Positions 14,616 through 22,053 of a stretch of 22,053 nt of DNA are shown one piece after another (position 1 is the first letter of the stretch; every line of letters starts with the position of its first letter). A model generated the notes under the pieces. That model saw only the letters and a list, made by a program, of their open reading frames with translations, searched no databases and had not been told where the DNA came from. Both the position numbers and the translations under genes were made by a program. Source of the stretch: an uncultured Hyphomicrobiales bacterium (lineage in GTDB: Bacteria > Pseudomonadota > Alphaproteobacteria > Rhizobiales > CAJQND01); NCBI GenBank assembly GCA_905479595.1, contig CAJQND010000143.1:1-22053 (forward strand), read 5' to 3'.

Positions 14616-17600
14616 AACATCTTCGACGTGAATTACGCCGGGGATGGCTTTTACGGCGGCTTTGATTTGCGGGGTGACTGTGAATTTGTTGCCGAGCGAG
14701 ATTTCCACTTCGCGGGCTTTTTCCACGCGCAAAACGAGGCTCACTGGCGCCTTGCCGCCATTGGTCAGGCGGGTGGCGATGGACTCGAGGGCGTTGGTCC
14801 TCTCGACAAAGATCTTTATGCCAGTGGCAATGTTTTCCGCCGCTTTTTCAAGCGGTTCTGCCGATTGTAAACGCAGGCGCACGTCTTCCCCGTCGACATC
14901 TGCCTCAACCCGGACAATCAATGCATTTCCCGGCTCCAGCAAATCACGAAACTGTACAAGCGTGTCTGCAAAAACCACTGCTTCAAACTGGCCCGTGGGA
15001 TCGGACAACCCGACAAAGGCAAACCGGTTGCCATTGCGCGAACGCCGCTCCTGGCGATACGTCAATGTACCGGCAAGTTTGCCGCCGCTTGCGCCCTTGG
15101 TGAGGACTTTCTGGGCAAACGCCGCATAGGTATCGACCCCGATATTGGCCAGCGGCTTCATGTAGTCATCCAATGGATGGCCGGAAACATAAAAGCCCAC
15201 GGCTTCAAACTCTGCCGACAGTTTTTCCATTGGTAGCCATGGCTCGATTGCTGCTGGCAACGCAAGGTCTTCAGCAGGTCCATCCGCCAGGCCAAACAGG
15301 CTGTTTTGCCCGGCCTCACGGTCTTCCGCCATTCGCCCGGCAACAGACAGCATCGCCTCTACCGCCTTCACCACCTGATGGCGGTTGGCATTGAACTCAT
15401 CAAAGGCCCCTGCCTTGGCGAGATTTTCAAGCATACGCTTGTTCACAATGCGCGGGCTGATGCGCTGGGCAAAGTCGTTTAGCGAAGTGAACGGGCCATC
15501 TTGATCGCGCAATTCTATAATGTGTTCAACAGCGCCGCGGCCCACGTTTTTCAGCGCGGCGAGCGAGTAATGGATTTCGCCATCCTCAACAATAAAGTCG
15601 GCTCCCGAGCGATTGATCGACGGAGGGTTGACCACCAACTTCATTCGATCAGCTTCTTGCTTGAAAATCACCAGCTTGTCGGTATTGCCCGTATCCAGGG
15701 TCATCGATGCGGCGATGAACTCAACCGGATGATTGGCTTTCAACCACGCGGTTTGATAGGCGATAAACCCATATGCTGCCGAATGGGCACGGTTAAAGCC
15801 GTAACCGGCGAACTTGGCCACCAGTTCGAATATAAACTCAGCCCTGGCCTTCTCAACGTTGTTTTCCACCGCACCTGACACGAAACGAGCCATCTGCTCG
15901 TCCATTTCAGACTTGATTTTCTTGCCCATGGCGCGGCGCAGCAGGTCAGCTTCACCCAAAGAATAATTGGCCAGCACCTGTGCGATTTGCAGCACCTGCT
16001 CCTGATAGATAATCACCCCATAAGTGTCTTCGAGGATTGGGGTGAGCAGCTCGTGCAGGAACTCAGGTTTTTCTTCTCCGTGCTTGGCGGCAACATATTT
16101 GGGAATGTTTTCCATCGGGCCAGGACGGTACAGGGCCACCAGCGCGATAATATCCTCGATATTGCCAGGCTTGGCGCGGCGGATCAGGTCCTTCATGCCT
16201 GAGCTTTCAAGCTGGAACACGCCAATCGTCTCGCCACGGCACAAAAGCTCGAACGTTTCCTTGTCTTCAAGCGGCAGGTTGGTGAGATCAACCTCACCAC
16301 CACGCTGAGCGATCAACTCAACTGCTTTTTGCAGCACAGTGAGGGTTTTCAGGCCAAGAAAGTCGAACTTCACCAGCCCGGCCTTCTCCACCCATTTCAT
16401 ATTGAACTGGGTAACTGGCATGGGCGAACGCGGGTCGCGGTACATGGGCACCAGTTGTTCAAGCGGGCGGTCGCCGATCACCACGCCTGCCGCATGGGTA
16501 GACGCGTGGCGGTATAGGCCTTCCAGTTTTAGCCCGAAATCGAGCAGCCGCTGCACCTGCTCGTCGCTGCGCCGCTCTTCCTGCAATTGCAGTTCACTAT
16601 CCAGAGCTTCCTGCAGGGTGACCGGGTTGGCCGGGTTGTTCGGGATCATCTTGCACAGGCGGTCGACCTGGCCATAGGGCATTTGCAATACCCGGCCCAC
16701 ATCGCGACAAACCGCACGGGCCTGCAACTTACCAAAGGTGATGATCTGTGCGACCTGGTCATCGCCATATTTCTGCTGAACATAGGCAATGACTTCATCG
16801 CGTCGGTCTTGACAGAAATCGATATCGAAATCGGGCATGGACACCCGTTCGGGGTTCAGGAAGCGCTCAAAAATCAGATTGAACCGCAGCGGGTCAAGAT
16901 CGGTAATGGTAAGCGACCATGCAACGACCGAACCGGCACCCGATCCACGTCCAGGCCCAACCGGGATGCCTTGAATTTTGGCCCAGCGAATAAAATCAGC
17001 AACAATCAGGAAGTAGCCTGGAAAATCCATTTGGATAATCACGCCGAGCTCATAATCCAGCTTATCGAAATACTCTTTTTCATCATGGCCGGGCGCTGTG
17101 CCGTGCGCTGCAAGGCGCTGGGTCAGACCTTCTTTTGCCACGCGTCGCAGTTCTTCCGCTTCATCCATCCCTGCCACAAAGGTTGGCAAAATAGGGTCGC
17201 GCGGCAAAGGACGATACGAACAGCGTTGAGCAATCTCGACCGTATTTTCAACAGCCTCGGGAAGATCGGCAAACAATGCTGCCATATCTTCCTGGGATTT
17301 GAAGAAATGCTCGCCGGTAAGCTGGCGGCGTTCATCTGCCGCTACGACTGCACCATCCGCAATGCAGATCAGGGCGTCATGTGCCGCATAGTCGCCAGCG
17401 CGGGGGAAAAACGGCTCATTGGTGGCAACCAGCGGAAGTTCCATCTCATATGCGAGATCTACAAGGCCTGCTTCCGCATCCAGCTCTTCGGGCATCTCGT
17501 GGCGCTGTAGTTCAACATACAGACAGCCTGGATAAATCTCGGCCAGGGTTGCAAGCCTGTTTCGCGCGAGATCATTCTGTCCGTGGGCCAGCGCGAGATT

Positions 17601-18059
17601 GACAGGACCACCCAAACCACCGGTGAGGCAAATCAGACCAGCGGAGAATTCACGCAATTGCGCCAGATCAACATGCGGCGCTTCGTTCTCAGCCGGCTCA
17701 AGATGCGCCCGGCTCGCGAGTTTCATCAGATTTTGGTATCCGGTCTCATCTTTTACCAGCAACGCCAGGCGAAAATACTCTGCCGCGTTCGCACCAGCCG
17801 GGGCTTTAGCCTCGCCATCATCAGGCAGGGCAAAATCGACATGCAATGTGCATCCTGTGATCGGCTGGATACCGCCCTGCGCCATGGTTTCGGAAAACTC
17901 CAGCGCACCAAAAAGGTTGTTGGTGTCGGTAATCCCGATCGCAGGCATGGCGAATTCATGGCATAGGCTGGCGATCTGCTTGATCGGCAATGCGCCTTCC
18001 AGCAAGGAATAGGCAGAATGCACCCGAAGGTGAACGAATTTGAGATTACGAACGGCCAT
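14613..18059 (-). CDS. dnaE: DNA polymerase III alpha subunit
   Basis: DnaE is the catalytic subunit of the chromosomal replicase. The 1148-residue length is normal. Domains in order: an N-terminal PHP domain (FVHLRVHSAYSLLEGA, ITDTNNLFGALEF); the polymerase palm with the catalytic aspartates in PDFDIDF (D410, D412) and KFDFLGLKT (D566); fingers motifs YQEQVLQIAQ and GYGFNRAHSAAYGF; tandem helix-hairpin-helix; a clamp-binding motif QNSLF (918-922); and an OB-fold (GKLAGTLTYRQERRSRNGNR). It follows nusB by 79 bp. The ATG at 18059 has no clear Shine-Dalgarno and lies at the edge of a small inverted repeat. A GTG or TTG start elsewhere would not fit the family's N-terminus. Confidence 0.98.
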   Translation of the reverse strand: MAVRNLKFVHLRVHSAYSLLEGALPIKQIASLCHEFAMPAIGITDTNNLFGALEFSETMAQGGIQPITGCTLHVDFALPDDGEAKAPAGANAAEYFRLALLVKDETGYQNLMKLASRAHLEPAENEAPHVDLAQLREFSAGLICLTGGLGGPVNLALAHGQNDLARNRLATLAEIYPGCLYVELQRHEMPEELDAEAGLVDLAYEMELPLVATNEPFFPRAGDYAAHDALICIADGAVVAADERRQLTGEHFFKSQEDMAALFADLPEAVENTVEIAQRCSYRPLPRDPILPTFVAGMDEAEELRRVAKEGLTQRLAAHGTAPGHDEKEYFDKLDYELGVIIQMDFPGYFLIVADFIRWAKIQGIPVGPGRGSGAGSVVAWSLTITDLDPLRFNLIFERFLNPERVSMPDFDIDFCQDRRDEVIAYVQQKYGDDQVAQIITFGKLQARAVCRDVGRVLQMPYGQVDRLCKMIPNNPANPVTLQEALDSELQLQEERRSDEQVQRLLDFGLKLEGLYRHASTHAAGVVIGDRPLEQLVPMYRDPRSPMPVTQFNMKWVEKAGLVKFDFLGLKTLTVLQKAVELIAQRGGEVDLTNLPLEDKETFELLCRGETIGVFQLESSGMKDLIRRAKPGNIEDIIALVALYRPGPMENIPKYVAAKHGEEKPEFLHELLTPILEDTYGVIIYQEQVLQIAQVLANYSLGEADLLRRAMGKKIKSEMDEQMARFVSGAVENNVEKARAEFIFELVAKFAGYGFNRAHSAAYGFIAYQTAWLKANHPVEFIAASMTLDTGNTDKLVIFKQEADRMKLVVNPPSINRSGADFIVEDGEIHYSLAALKNVGRGAVEHIIELRDQDGPFTSLNDFAQRISPRIVNKRMLENLAKAGAFDEFNANRHQVVKAVEAMLSVAGRMAEDREAGQNSLFGLADGPAEDLALPAAIEPWLPMEKLSAEFEAVGFYVSGHPLDDYMKPLANIGVDTYAAFAQKVLTKGASGGKLAGTLTYRQERRSRNGNRFAFVGLSDPTGQFEAVVFADTLVQFRDLLEPGNALIVRVEADVDGEDVRLRLQSAEPLEKAAENIATGIKIFVERTNALESIATRLTNGGKAPVSLVLRVEKAREVEISLGNKFTVTPQIKAAVKAIPGVIHVEDV

Positions 18060-18077
18060 TGGGTGAATTTAACCCAA
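18059..18077 (-). promoter_or_regulatory. small inverted repeat over the dnaE translation start
   Basis: On the plus strand TTGGGT (18059-18064) pairs with ACCCAA (18072-18077) across a 7-base loop. In mRNA this would fold next to the start codon where a ribosome site is expected. Whether it regulates dnaE is unknown. Confidence 0.3.
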
Positions 18078-18138
18078 GAAAGCCGAGTCGGTTGCAGTTT
18101 CTAGGTATCGCCCACAGAACTCGTAACGGTGTGGATAA

Positions 18139-18594
18139 TCACACACCCTCGCGGCCAAATTCACGGGCAAGATTATCGAGAACGCCATTGACGACCTTTG
18201 GTTCACCGCCGGAGAAAAACGCCTTGGCCACATCAATATACTCTGAAATCGCCACCTTGGCGGGCACATCAAGACGGTGTTTGAGCTCATAGGCCCCGGC
18301 GCGCAAAATAGCCCGCAAAGTGGCATCAATGCGCTGCAGTTTCCAACCGCTCGCCAAATGATCATTAATCAGTGGATCAACCTCAAGCTGCTCTTTTACG
18401 ACGCCTCTGACCAGGTTTTTGAGGAAGTCCAAATCAGCTTCACCACACTCACCATCGTCAAACTCCTCACCAAGGCGCACCGAGGAGAACTCCGCCAGCA
18501 CATCGGACAAATCCGTGTGTGCAATATCCATTTGGTAAAGTGCCTGCACTGCCCCTAAACGGGCTGCCGACCGGGCTGATGGCTTAGCTTTCAC
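18139..18594 (-). CDS. nusB: transcription antitermination factor NusB
   Basis: NusB with S10 (NusE) forms part of the rRNA antitermination complex and binds boxA RNA. The preferred start is GTG at 18594 (151 residues), because GAGGAG lies 7 bases upstream; a TTG at 18618 would add eight residues without a ribosome site. The all-helical protein has ARLGAVQALYQMD near the N-terminus and the family's C-terminal motifs: RIDATLRAILRAGAYEL, PAKVAISEYIDVAKAF and FVNGVLD-like VVNGVLDNLA. It overlaps ribH by 11 bases, a common alphaproteobacterial arrangement after riboflavin genes. Confidence 0.94.
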   Translation of the reverse strand: MKAKPSARSAARLGAVQALYQMDIAHTDLSDVLAEFSSVRLGEEFDDGECGEADLDFLKNLVRGVVKEQLEVDPLINDHLASGWKLQRIDATLRAILRAGAYELKHRLDVPAKVAISEYIDVAKAFFSGGEPKVVNGVLDNLAREFGREGV

Positions 18595-19018
18595 TGAACA
18601 TCTCCTCGCGGATTTCAATCATCCGCAAGGCGGCATTGGCCGCGTCTGCGCCCTTGTTCTTTTCTGAAACCCTGGCCCGTGCCAAGGCCTGCTCGCCATT
18701 GTCGCAGGTCAGGATACCGTTGCCTATTGGCAGTCCATCCAAACTTAGCGCCATTAACGCGCGCGCACTTTCACCTGCAACAATGTCGTAATGGCTAGTT
18801 TCGCCGCGGATGACACATCCAAGCGCCACATAACCATCATAACGCCCGCACTCTGCTGCAAGTGAGATCACGCCAGGAATTTCGAGCGCGCCCGTAACTG
18901 CGATGCGTTCGTGGCTGGCACCTGCTGCATCAAGTGCTGCTATTGCACCTGCAGCAAGTTCTGCAGATATGTCGGCATAGTAAGGGGCTTCGACGATAAG
19001 AAGTTTGGGGGTTTCCAT
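18584..19018 (-). CDS. ribH: 6,7-dimethyl-8-ribityllumazine synthase
   Basis: RibH condenses the ribityl-pyrimidinedione with 3,4-dihydroxy-2-butanone 4-phosphate to lumazine, the step before riboflavin synthase. The 144-residue length fits. Motifs in order are LLIVEAPYYADISAEL (substrate aromatic residues), VTGALEIPG, ALGCVIRGETSHYDIV with the catalytic histidine in TSHYD, and PIGNGILTCDNGEQALARA. The stop of ribE lies 8 bases upstream of the ATG at 19018 and no clear Shine-Dalgarno is seen, so translation is probably coupled. It overlaps nusB at its 3' end. Confidence 0.97.
   Translation of the reverse strand: METPKLLIVEAPYYADISAELAAGAIAALDAAGASHERIAVTGALEIPGVISLAAECGRYDGYVALGCVIRGETSHYDIVAGESARALMALSLDGLPIGNGILTCDNGEQALARARVSEKNKGADAANAALRMIEIREEMFSES
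18602..18607 (-). promoter_or_regulatory. Shine-Dalgarno that fixes the nusB GTG start
   Basis: GAGGAG on the minus strand lies 7 bases before GTG at 18594 and sits inside the end of the ribH coding sequence. It selects GTG over the upstream TTG at 18618. Confidence 0.75.
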
Positions 19019-19026
19019 TCAAATAC

Positions 19027-19629
19027 TCATTTCTGGAACTCGGCAAGACGCGCCACATAGCGCGCCAGCATATCGATTTCAATGTTGATCTTGTCGCCAG
19101 GCAAGGCATCTCCCCAGGTGGTAACCTGAAGCGTGTGGGGAATGATGTTGACGCCGAACTCACAGCCAGAAACTTCATTGACGGTCAAAGATGTTCCATT
19201 GAGGGCAACAGAGCCTTTTGCGGCAATAAATTTCGCCAGCTCTTCGGGCGCTCGAAATACAAAACGCACCGAATCTCCGTCCGGCGTGCGGCTGACAATC
19301 TCGCAAACCCCATCCACATGGCCTGAAACGAGATGGCCGCCGAGTTCATCACCGAACTTCAAGGAACGTTCAAGGTTAATCCGTGTTCCCTCGCCCCAAT
19401 TGCCAAGGGTGGTCATATCGAGGGTTTCCTTGGACGCTTCCACGGCAAACCAGCAACGGTTACCCTCTACGCCAACCTCAATTGCCGTTAAACAAGTGCC
19501 GGCACAGCAAATCGATGCACCTATTTCGATGGTCGCCGGGTCATAGGTGCACGCGATCTTCATCCAGGTATCACCACCTGAACGTGTGGCGGTAACTTCG
19601 CCAATGTCAGAGATCAATCCGGTGAACAT
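19027..19629 (-). CDS. ribE: riboflavin synthase alpha chain
   Basis: This enzyme dismutates two molecules of 6,7-dimethyl-8-ribityllumazine to riboflavin and the pyrimidinedione. The 200-residue protein is made of two repeats of the lumazine-binding fold. It starts with MFTGLI and has the CCAGTCLTAIEV segment in the first repeat (usual family: NGxCLT). LGGHLVSGHVDG marks the start of the second repeat, with SVALNGTSLTVNEV and NIIPHT near the end. AAAGG lies 8 bases before the ATG at 19629. It lies 16 bases after ribD and 8 bases before ribH. Some authors call this gene ribC. Confidence 0.96.
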   Translation of the reverse strand: MFTGLISDIGEVTATRSGGDTWMKIACTYDPATIEIGASICCAGTCLTAIEVGVEGNRCWFAVEASKETLDMTTLGNWGEGTRINLERSLKFGDELGGHLVSGHVDGVCEIVSRTPDGDSVRFVFRAPEELAKFIAAKGSVALNGTSLTVNEVSGCEFGVNIIPHTLQVTTWGDALPGDKINIEIDMLARYVARLAEFQK

Positions 19630-19645
19630 GATACAAACCTTTTAC

Positions 19646-20698
19646 TCATTGCGCTCTTACATAGGTGGTTAGTCGGTCATCGCCAAGCACTAGCGTGACG
19701 GTTTCGTTGAATTTATCTGGTGAAATAAGTTCCAGCGGTGCGGCAACCCCGCCATCACCGAGGTTTTGCGGGCCTGTGATCAAAACAATTTCGTCGATCA
19801 AATCCAATTCAAGCAGCCCAGAAGATATCTCAGCCCCGCCTTCCACCATCAAACGCCCGATACCTCTGGCAGCGAGCATTTTCATGCCATCATTCAAATC
19901 CACCGCAGCGTTTGCGGTTTTCGCACAAACGATATGGTCGGGACCGTCGTGGAGTGTCAGAAACCACACCGGAATCTGCTCACGTGTTTTGAGCATGGAC
20001 AAGGTGTTAAGACTTCCCGGGTCTGAGGCAATTACAACCCTGATCGGCGAGCGATCCTCATAGCCCTCAAGACGGCATGTCAGCGACGGGTCATCCACCC
20101 GCGCAGTCCCTGCCCCGATCATGATCGCATCGGCTTGGGCACGCATCATATGCACATGTTCGTTTGCGGCTTTACCGGTTATTGCCGTCTGTTTGCCCGG
20201 TGCTGCAGAAAGCATGCCATCCTTCGACACTGCCAGTTTCAGAATTGTATAAGGCCGCCCGCGTTCAATACGCGACAAAAAGCCGGCATGGTCACGGCGT
20301 GCTTCATCTTCCAGAACCCCGGTAACCACCTCGATGCCGGCAGCGCGCAACGCACGGTGTCCATCGCCAGCTGTGCGCGGGTCCGGGTCCTGCACGGCAG
20401 TCACCACGCGGGCAACACCAGCATCGATTAACGCCTCTGCGCAGGGTGGCGTTTGTCCATGATGTGCGCAGGGTTCAAGGGTAACATAAGCAGTTGCACC
20501 ATTGGCCTGGTCTCCGGCCTGAGCAAGCGCCTGCGTTTCCGCATGTGGACGCCCGCCAATGCCCGTAACAGCGCGGCCAACAACTTCGCCATCGTTTGTG
20601 ATGATACAGCCGACCGAAGGATTTTCCGCCGTAGCGCCGAGATGTTTTTTGCCCTCTGCGAGGGCCAGTCTCATGAACGCTTTGTCACTGGCACACAT
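19646..20698 (-). CDS. ribD: bifunctional riboflavin deaminase-reductase RibD
   Basis: RibD deaminates the diaminopyrimidine intermediate and then reduces its ribosyl side chain. The 350-residue protein has both domains. The N-terminal deaminase (about 1-145) carries the zinc motif HAE (H52, E54) with the two cysteines of PCAHHGQTPPC (C77, C86). The C-terminal reductase (about 148-350) has LKLAVSKDG, DAIMIGAGTARVDDPSLT and the NADPH-binding VEGGAEI segment. The ATG shares one base with the nrdR stop (TAATG), so it is coupled. Together with ribE and ribH it gives the later steps of riboflavin synthesis. GTP cyclohydrolase II and DHBP synthase genes are not in the window. Confidence 0.97.
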   Translation of the reverse strand: MCASDKAFMRLALAEGKKHLGATAENPSVGCIITNDGEVVGRAVTGIGGRPHAETQALAQAGDQANGATAYVTLEPCAHHGQTPPCAEALIDAGVARVVTAVQDPDPRTAGDGHRALRAAGIEVVTGVLEDEARRDHAGFLSRIERGRPYTILKLAVSKDGMLSAAPGKQTAITGKAANEHVHMMRAQADAIMIGAGTARVDDPSLTCRLEGYEDRSPIRVVIASDPGSLNTLSMLKTREQIPVWFLTLHDGPDHIVCAKTANAAVDLNDGMKMLAARGIGRLMVEGGAEISSGLLELDLIDEIVLITGPQNLGDGGVAAPLELISPDKFNETVTLVLGDDRLTTYVRAQ

Positions 20699-21165
20699 TA
20701 CTGATCGTGATCTTCGTCGCCAGATAGTTCGCCCAGCAACTCTTCGAAATCTTTGGCTTCGCGGAAGTTTTTGTAAACCGAGGCAAATCGCACATAGGCA
20801 ACATCGTCCAGAACCCGCAAGCCTTCCATAACGAGCTTGCCGACAGTTTCCGCCTTCACGTCATTTTCACCGCGACTTTCAAGCTGGCGCACCATGCCGG
20901 AAACCATGCGTTCAATACGTTCAGGCTCCACCGGGCGTTTGCGCAGTGCGATCGAAACCGAACGCATCAGTTTTTCACGGTCGAATGGCACTCTGCGGCC
21001 ATTGCGTTTTACCACTGTCAATTCACGCAATTGAACCCGCTCGAAAGTGGTGAACCGGCCACCACAGTCCGCGCAATAACGCCGCCTGCGAATGGTGGTG
21101 TTATCTTCGCTAGGACGTGAATCCTTCACCTGTGTGTCGCCATTTCCGCAATATGGACAGCGCAT
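20698..21165 (-). CDS. nrdR: transcriptional repressor NrdR
   Basis: NrdR is a nucleotide-sensing repressor of ribonucleotide reductase operons. The 155-residue protein has the N-terminal zinc ribbon with CPYC (C3, C6) and CADC (C31, C34), then the RVQLRELTVVKRNGRRVPFD transition into an ATP-cone (about residues 48-140). The DSRPSEDNTTIRRRRYC stretch is the family's near-invariant DNA-binding region. It sits between glyA and ribD, a frequent alphaproteobacterial setting. Its stop overlaps the ribD start. No ribonucleotide reductase gene lies in this window, so any NrdR boxes it uses are elsewhere. Confidence 0.97.
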   Translation of the reverse strand: MRCPYCGNGDTQVKDSRPSEDNTTIRRRRYCADCGGRFTTFERVQLRELTVVKRNGRRVPFDREKLMRSVSIALRKRPVEPERIERMVSGMVRQLESRGENDVKAETVGKLVMEGLRVLDDVAYVRFASVYKNFREAKDFEELLGELSGDEDHDQ

Positions 21166-21186
21166 GTTTCAGCCCCAACTTTATTT

Positions 21187-22053
21187 TTAGCTATAGATCG
21201 GAAACCGGTCCGTCAAAGCAATCACTTGCTCTTTCACGGCTGCCTCGACCTTTTGGTTATCTTCGACACCATTTTCAACCAACCCATCTAGCACTGTGGT
21301 GATCATTTCACCAACCATACGAAACTCAACGGTGCCAAATCCGCGGGTCGTCGCGGCTGGCGTTCCGAGGCGCACGCCGGAAGTGATCGTTGGTTTTTCG
21401 GGGTCAAACGGAACGCCGTTTTTATTGCAGGTGATGTTCGCACGCCCCATTGCGGTTTCAGCGATATTGCCGGTTAGTTTTTTCGGGCGCAGATCAACGA
21501 GCATCACGTGGGTATCCGTTCCACCCGAGACAATATCCAGCCCACCATCCTGCAACGTCGATGCCAGCACTTTAGCATTCTCGGCAACCGCAATTGCATA
21601 AGTCTTGAACTCCGGGCGCAATGCTTCGCCGAACGCTACCGCCTTCGCAGCAATCACGTGCATTAGCGGGCCACCCTGAAGCCCAGGAAAAATAGCTGAA
21701 TTGATTTTTTTTGCGATGACTTCATCGTTGGTGAGGATCATGCCACCGCGTGGGCCGCGCAACGTTTTGTGGGTAGTGGTTGTTACCACATGGGCATGTG
21801 GGAACGGGCTTGGATGTACACCAGCAGCAACAAGGCCAGCGAAATGCGCCATGTCTACATGGAAGTAGGCGCCCACCATATCTGCGATTTCACGGAACCG
21901 TTTGAAGTCAATAATGCGGGGATAAGCCGAACCACCAGCGATAATAATCGTTGGTTTATGCTCTTTCGCCAACTGTTCCACCTGATCGAAATCGATCTGG
22001 GAATCTTCCTGGCGCACGCCGTATTGGATGGCATTAAACCATTTGCCCGACTG
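21187..22053 (-). CDS. glyA: serine hydroxymethyltransferase, C-terminal two-thirds (5' end outside window)
   Basis: GlyA interconverts serine and glycine with tetrahydrofolate, supplying one-carbon units, and uses pyridoxal phosphate. The frame is open from the right edge of the window; 288 residues are visible of about 430 usual, so the start lies outside. The fragment has the DMAHFAGLVAAGVHPSP segment, the lysine loop VVTTTTHKTLRGPRGG with the cofactor lysine (codon 21766-21768), FPGLQGGPLMHVIAAKAVA, the GTDTHVMLVDL stretch and TSGVRLGTPAATTRGF. A GTG at 22017 is internal and not the true start. nrdR follows 21 bases downstream, suggesting one transcript with nrdR and the riboflavin genes. 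Confidence 0.97.
   Translation of the reverse strand, partial: QSGKWFNAIQYGVRQEDSQIDFDQVEQLAKEHKPTIIIAGGSAYPRIIDFKRFREIADMVGAYFHVDMAHFAGLVAAGVHPSPFPHAHVVTTTTHKTLRGPRGGMILTNDEVIAKKINSAIFPGLQGGPLMHVIAAKAVAFGEALRPEFKTYAIAVAENAKVLASTLQDGGLDIVSGGTDTHVMLVDLRPKKLTGNIAETAMGRANITCNKNGVPFDPEKPTITSGVRLGTPAATTRGFGTVEFRMVGEMITTVLDGLVENGVEDNQKVEAAVKEQVIALTDRFPIYS

Noticed and set aside
16587..17510. Open frame of about 300 codons on the plus strand within dnaE
   Set aside because: It is antisense to the highly conserved polymerase region and its translation shows no known motif. Long shadow frames are expected opposite codon-biased genes.

Overview
The window comes from an alphaproteobacterium with roughly 50-55% GC by eye. 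The evidence is the gene order rpsB-tsf-pyrH-frr-uppS-cdsA-dxr-rseP-bamA-fabZ facing gltA, a glyA-nrdR-ribD-ribE-ribH-nusB cluster, and the protein sequences themselves. It is almost all core chromosome. I see no tRNA, rRNA, insertion sequence, phage gene or CRISPR array. The exact order cannot be named from sequence alone.

Layout. Positions 1-1037 (+) hold the end of a RidA-family gene and an overlapping cytosolic glycerophosphodiester phosphodiesterase. Positions 1310-2611 (+) hold gltA, ending at a strong bidirectional terminator. From 13413 down to 2682 (-) runs the translation and envelope block: rpsB and tsf, an internal terminator, then pyrH, frr, uppS, cdsA, dxr, rseP, bamA and fabZ. 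A secreted parvulin prolyl isomerase (13736-14572, +) diverges from rpsB and converges on dnaE (18059-14613, -). Upstream of dnaE on the minus strand are nusB, ribH, ribE, ribD, nrdR and a partial glyA that runs off the right edge.

How the genes work together. rpsB, tsf and frr serve translation, and pyrH supplies UDP. dxr and uppS make isoprenoid precursors and the undecaprenyl carrier, and cdsA makes CDP-diacylglycerol for phospholipids. rseP, bamA, fabZ and the periplasmic isomerase serve envelope biogenesis and outer-membrane protein assembly. The rib genes make riboflavin, nrdR represses ribonucleotide reductase genes, glyA feeds one-carbon metabolism, and dnaE replicates the chromosome.

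Two points stand out. First, the lipid A genes expected here in most alphaproteobacteria are absent: lpxD between bamA and fabZ, and lpxA-lpxI-lpxB between fabZ and gltA. fabZ and bamA remain, so this lineage may have lost or relocated lipid A synthesis. Second, ribosomal protein S2 carries a long C-terminal extension, an Ala/Pro/Glu heptad-repeat linker followed by a helix-hairpin-helix-like domain. Both are observations from sequence, and their meaning is inference.
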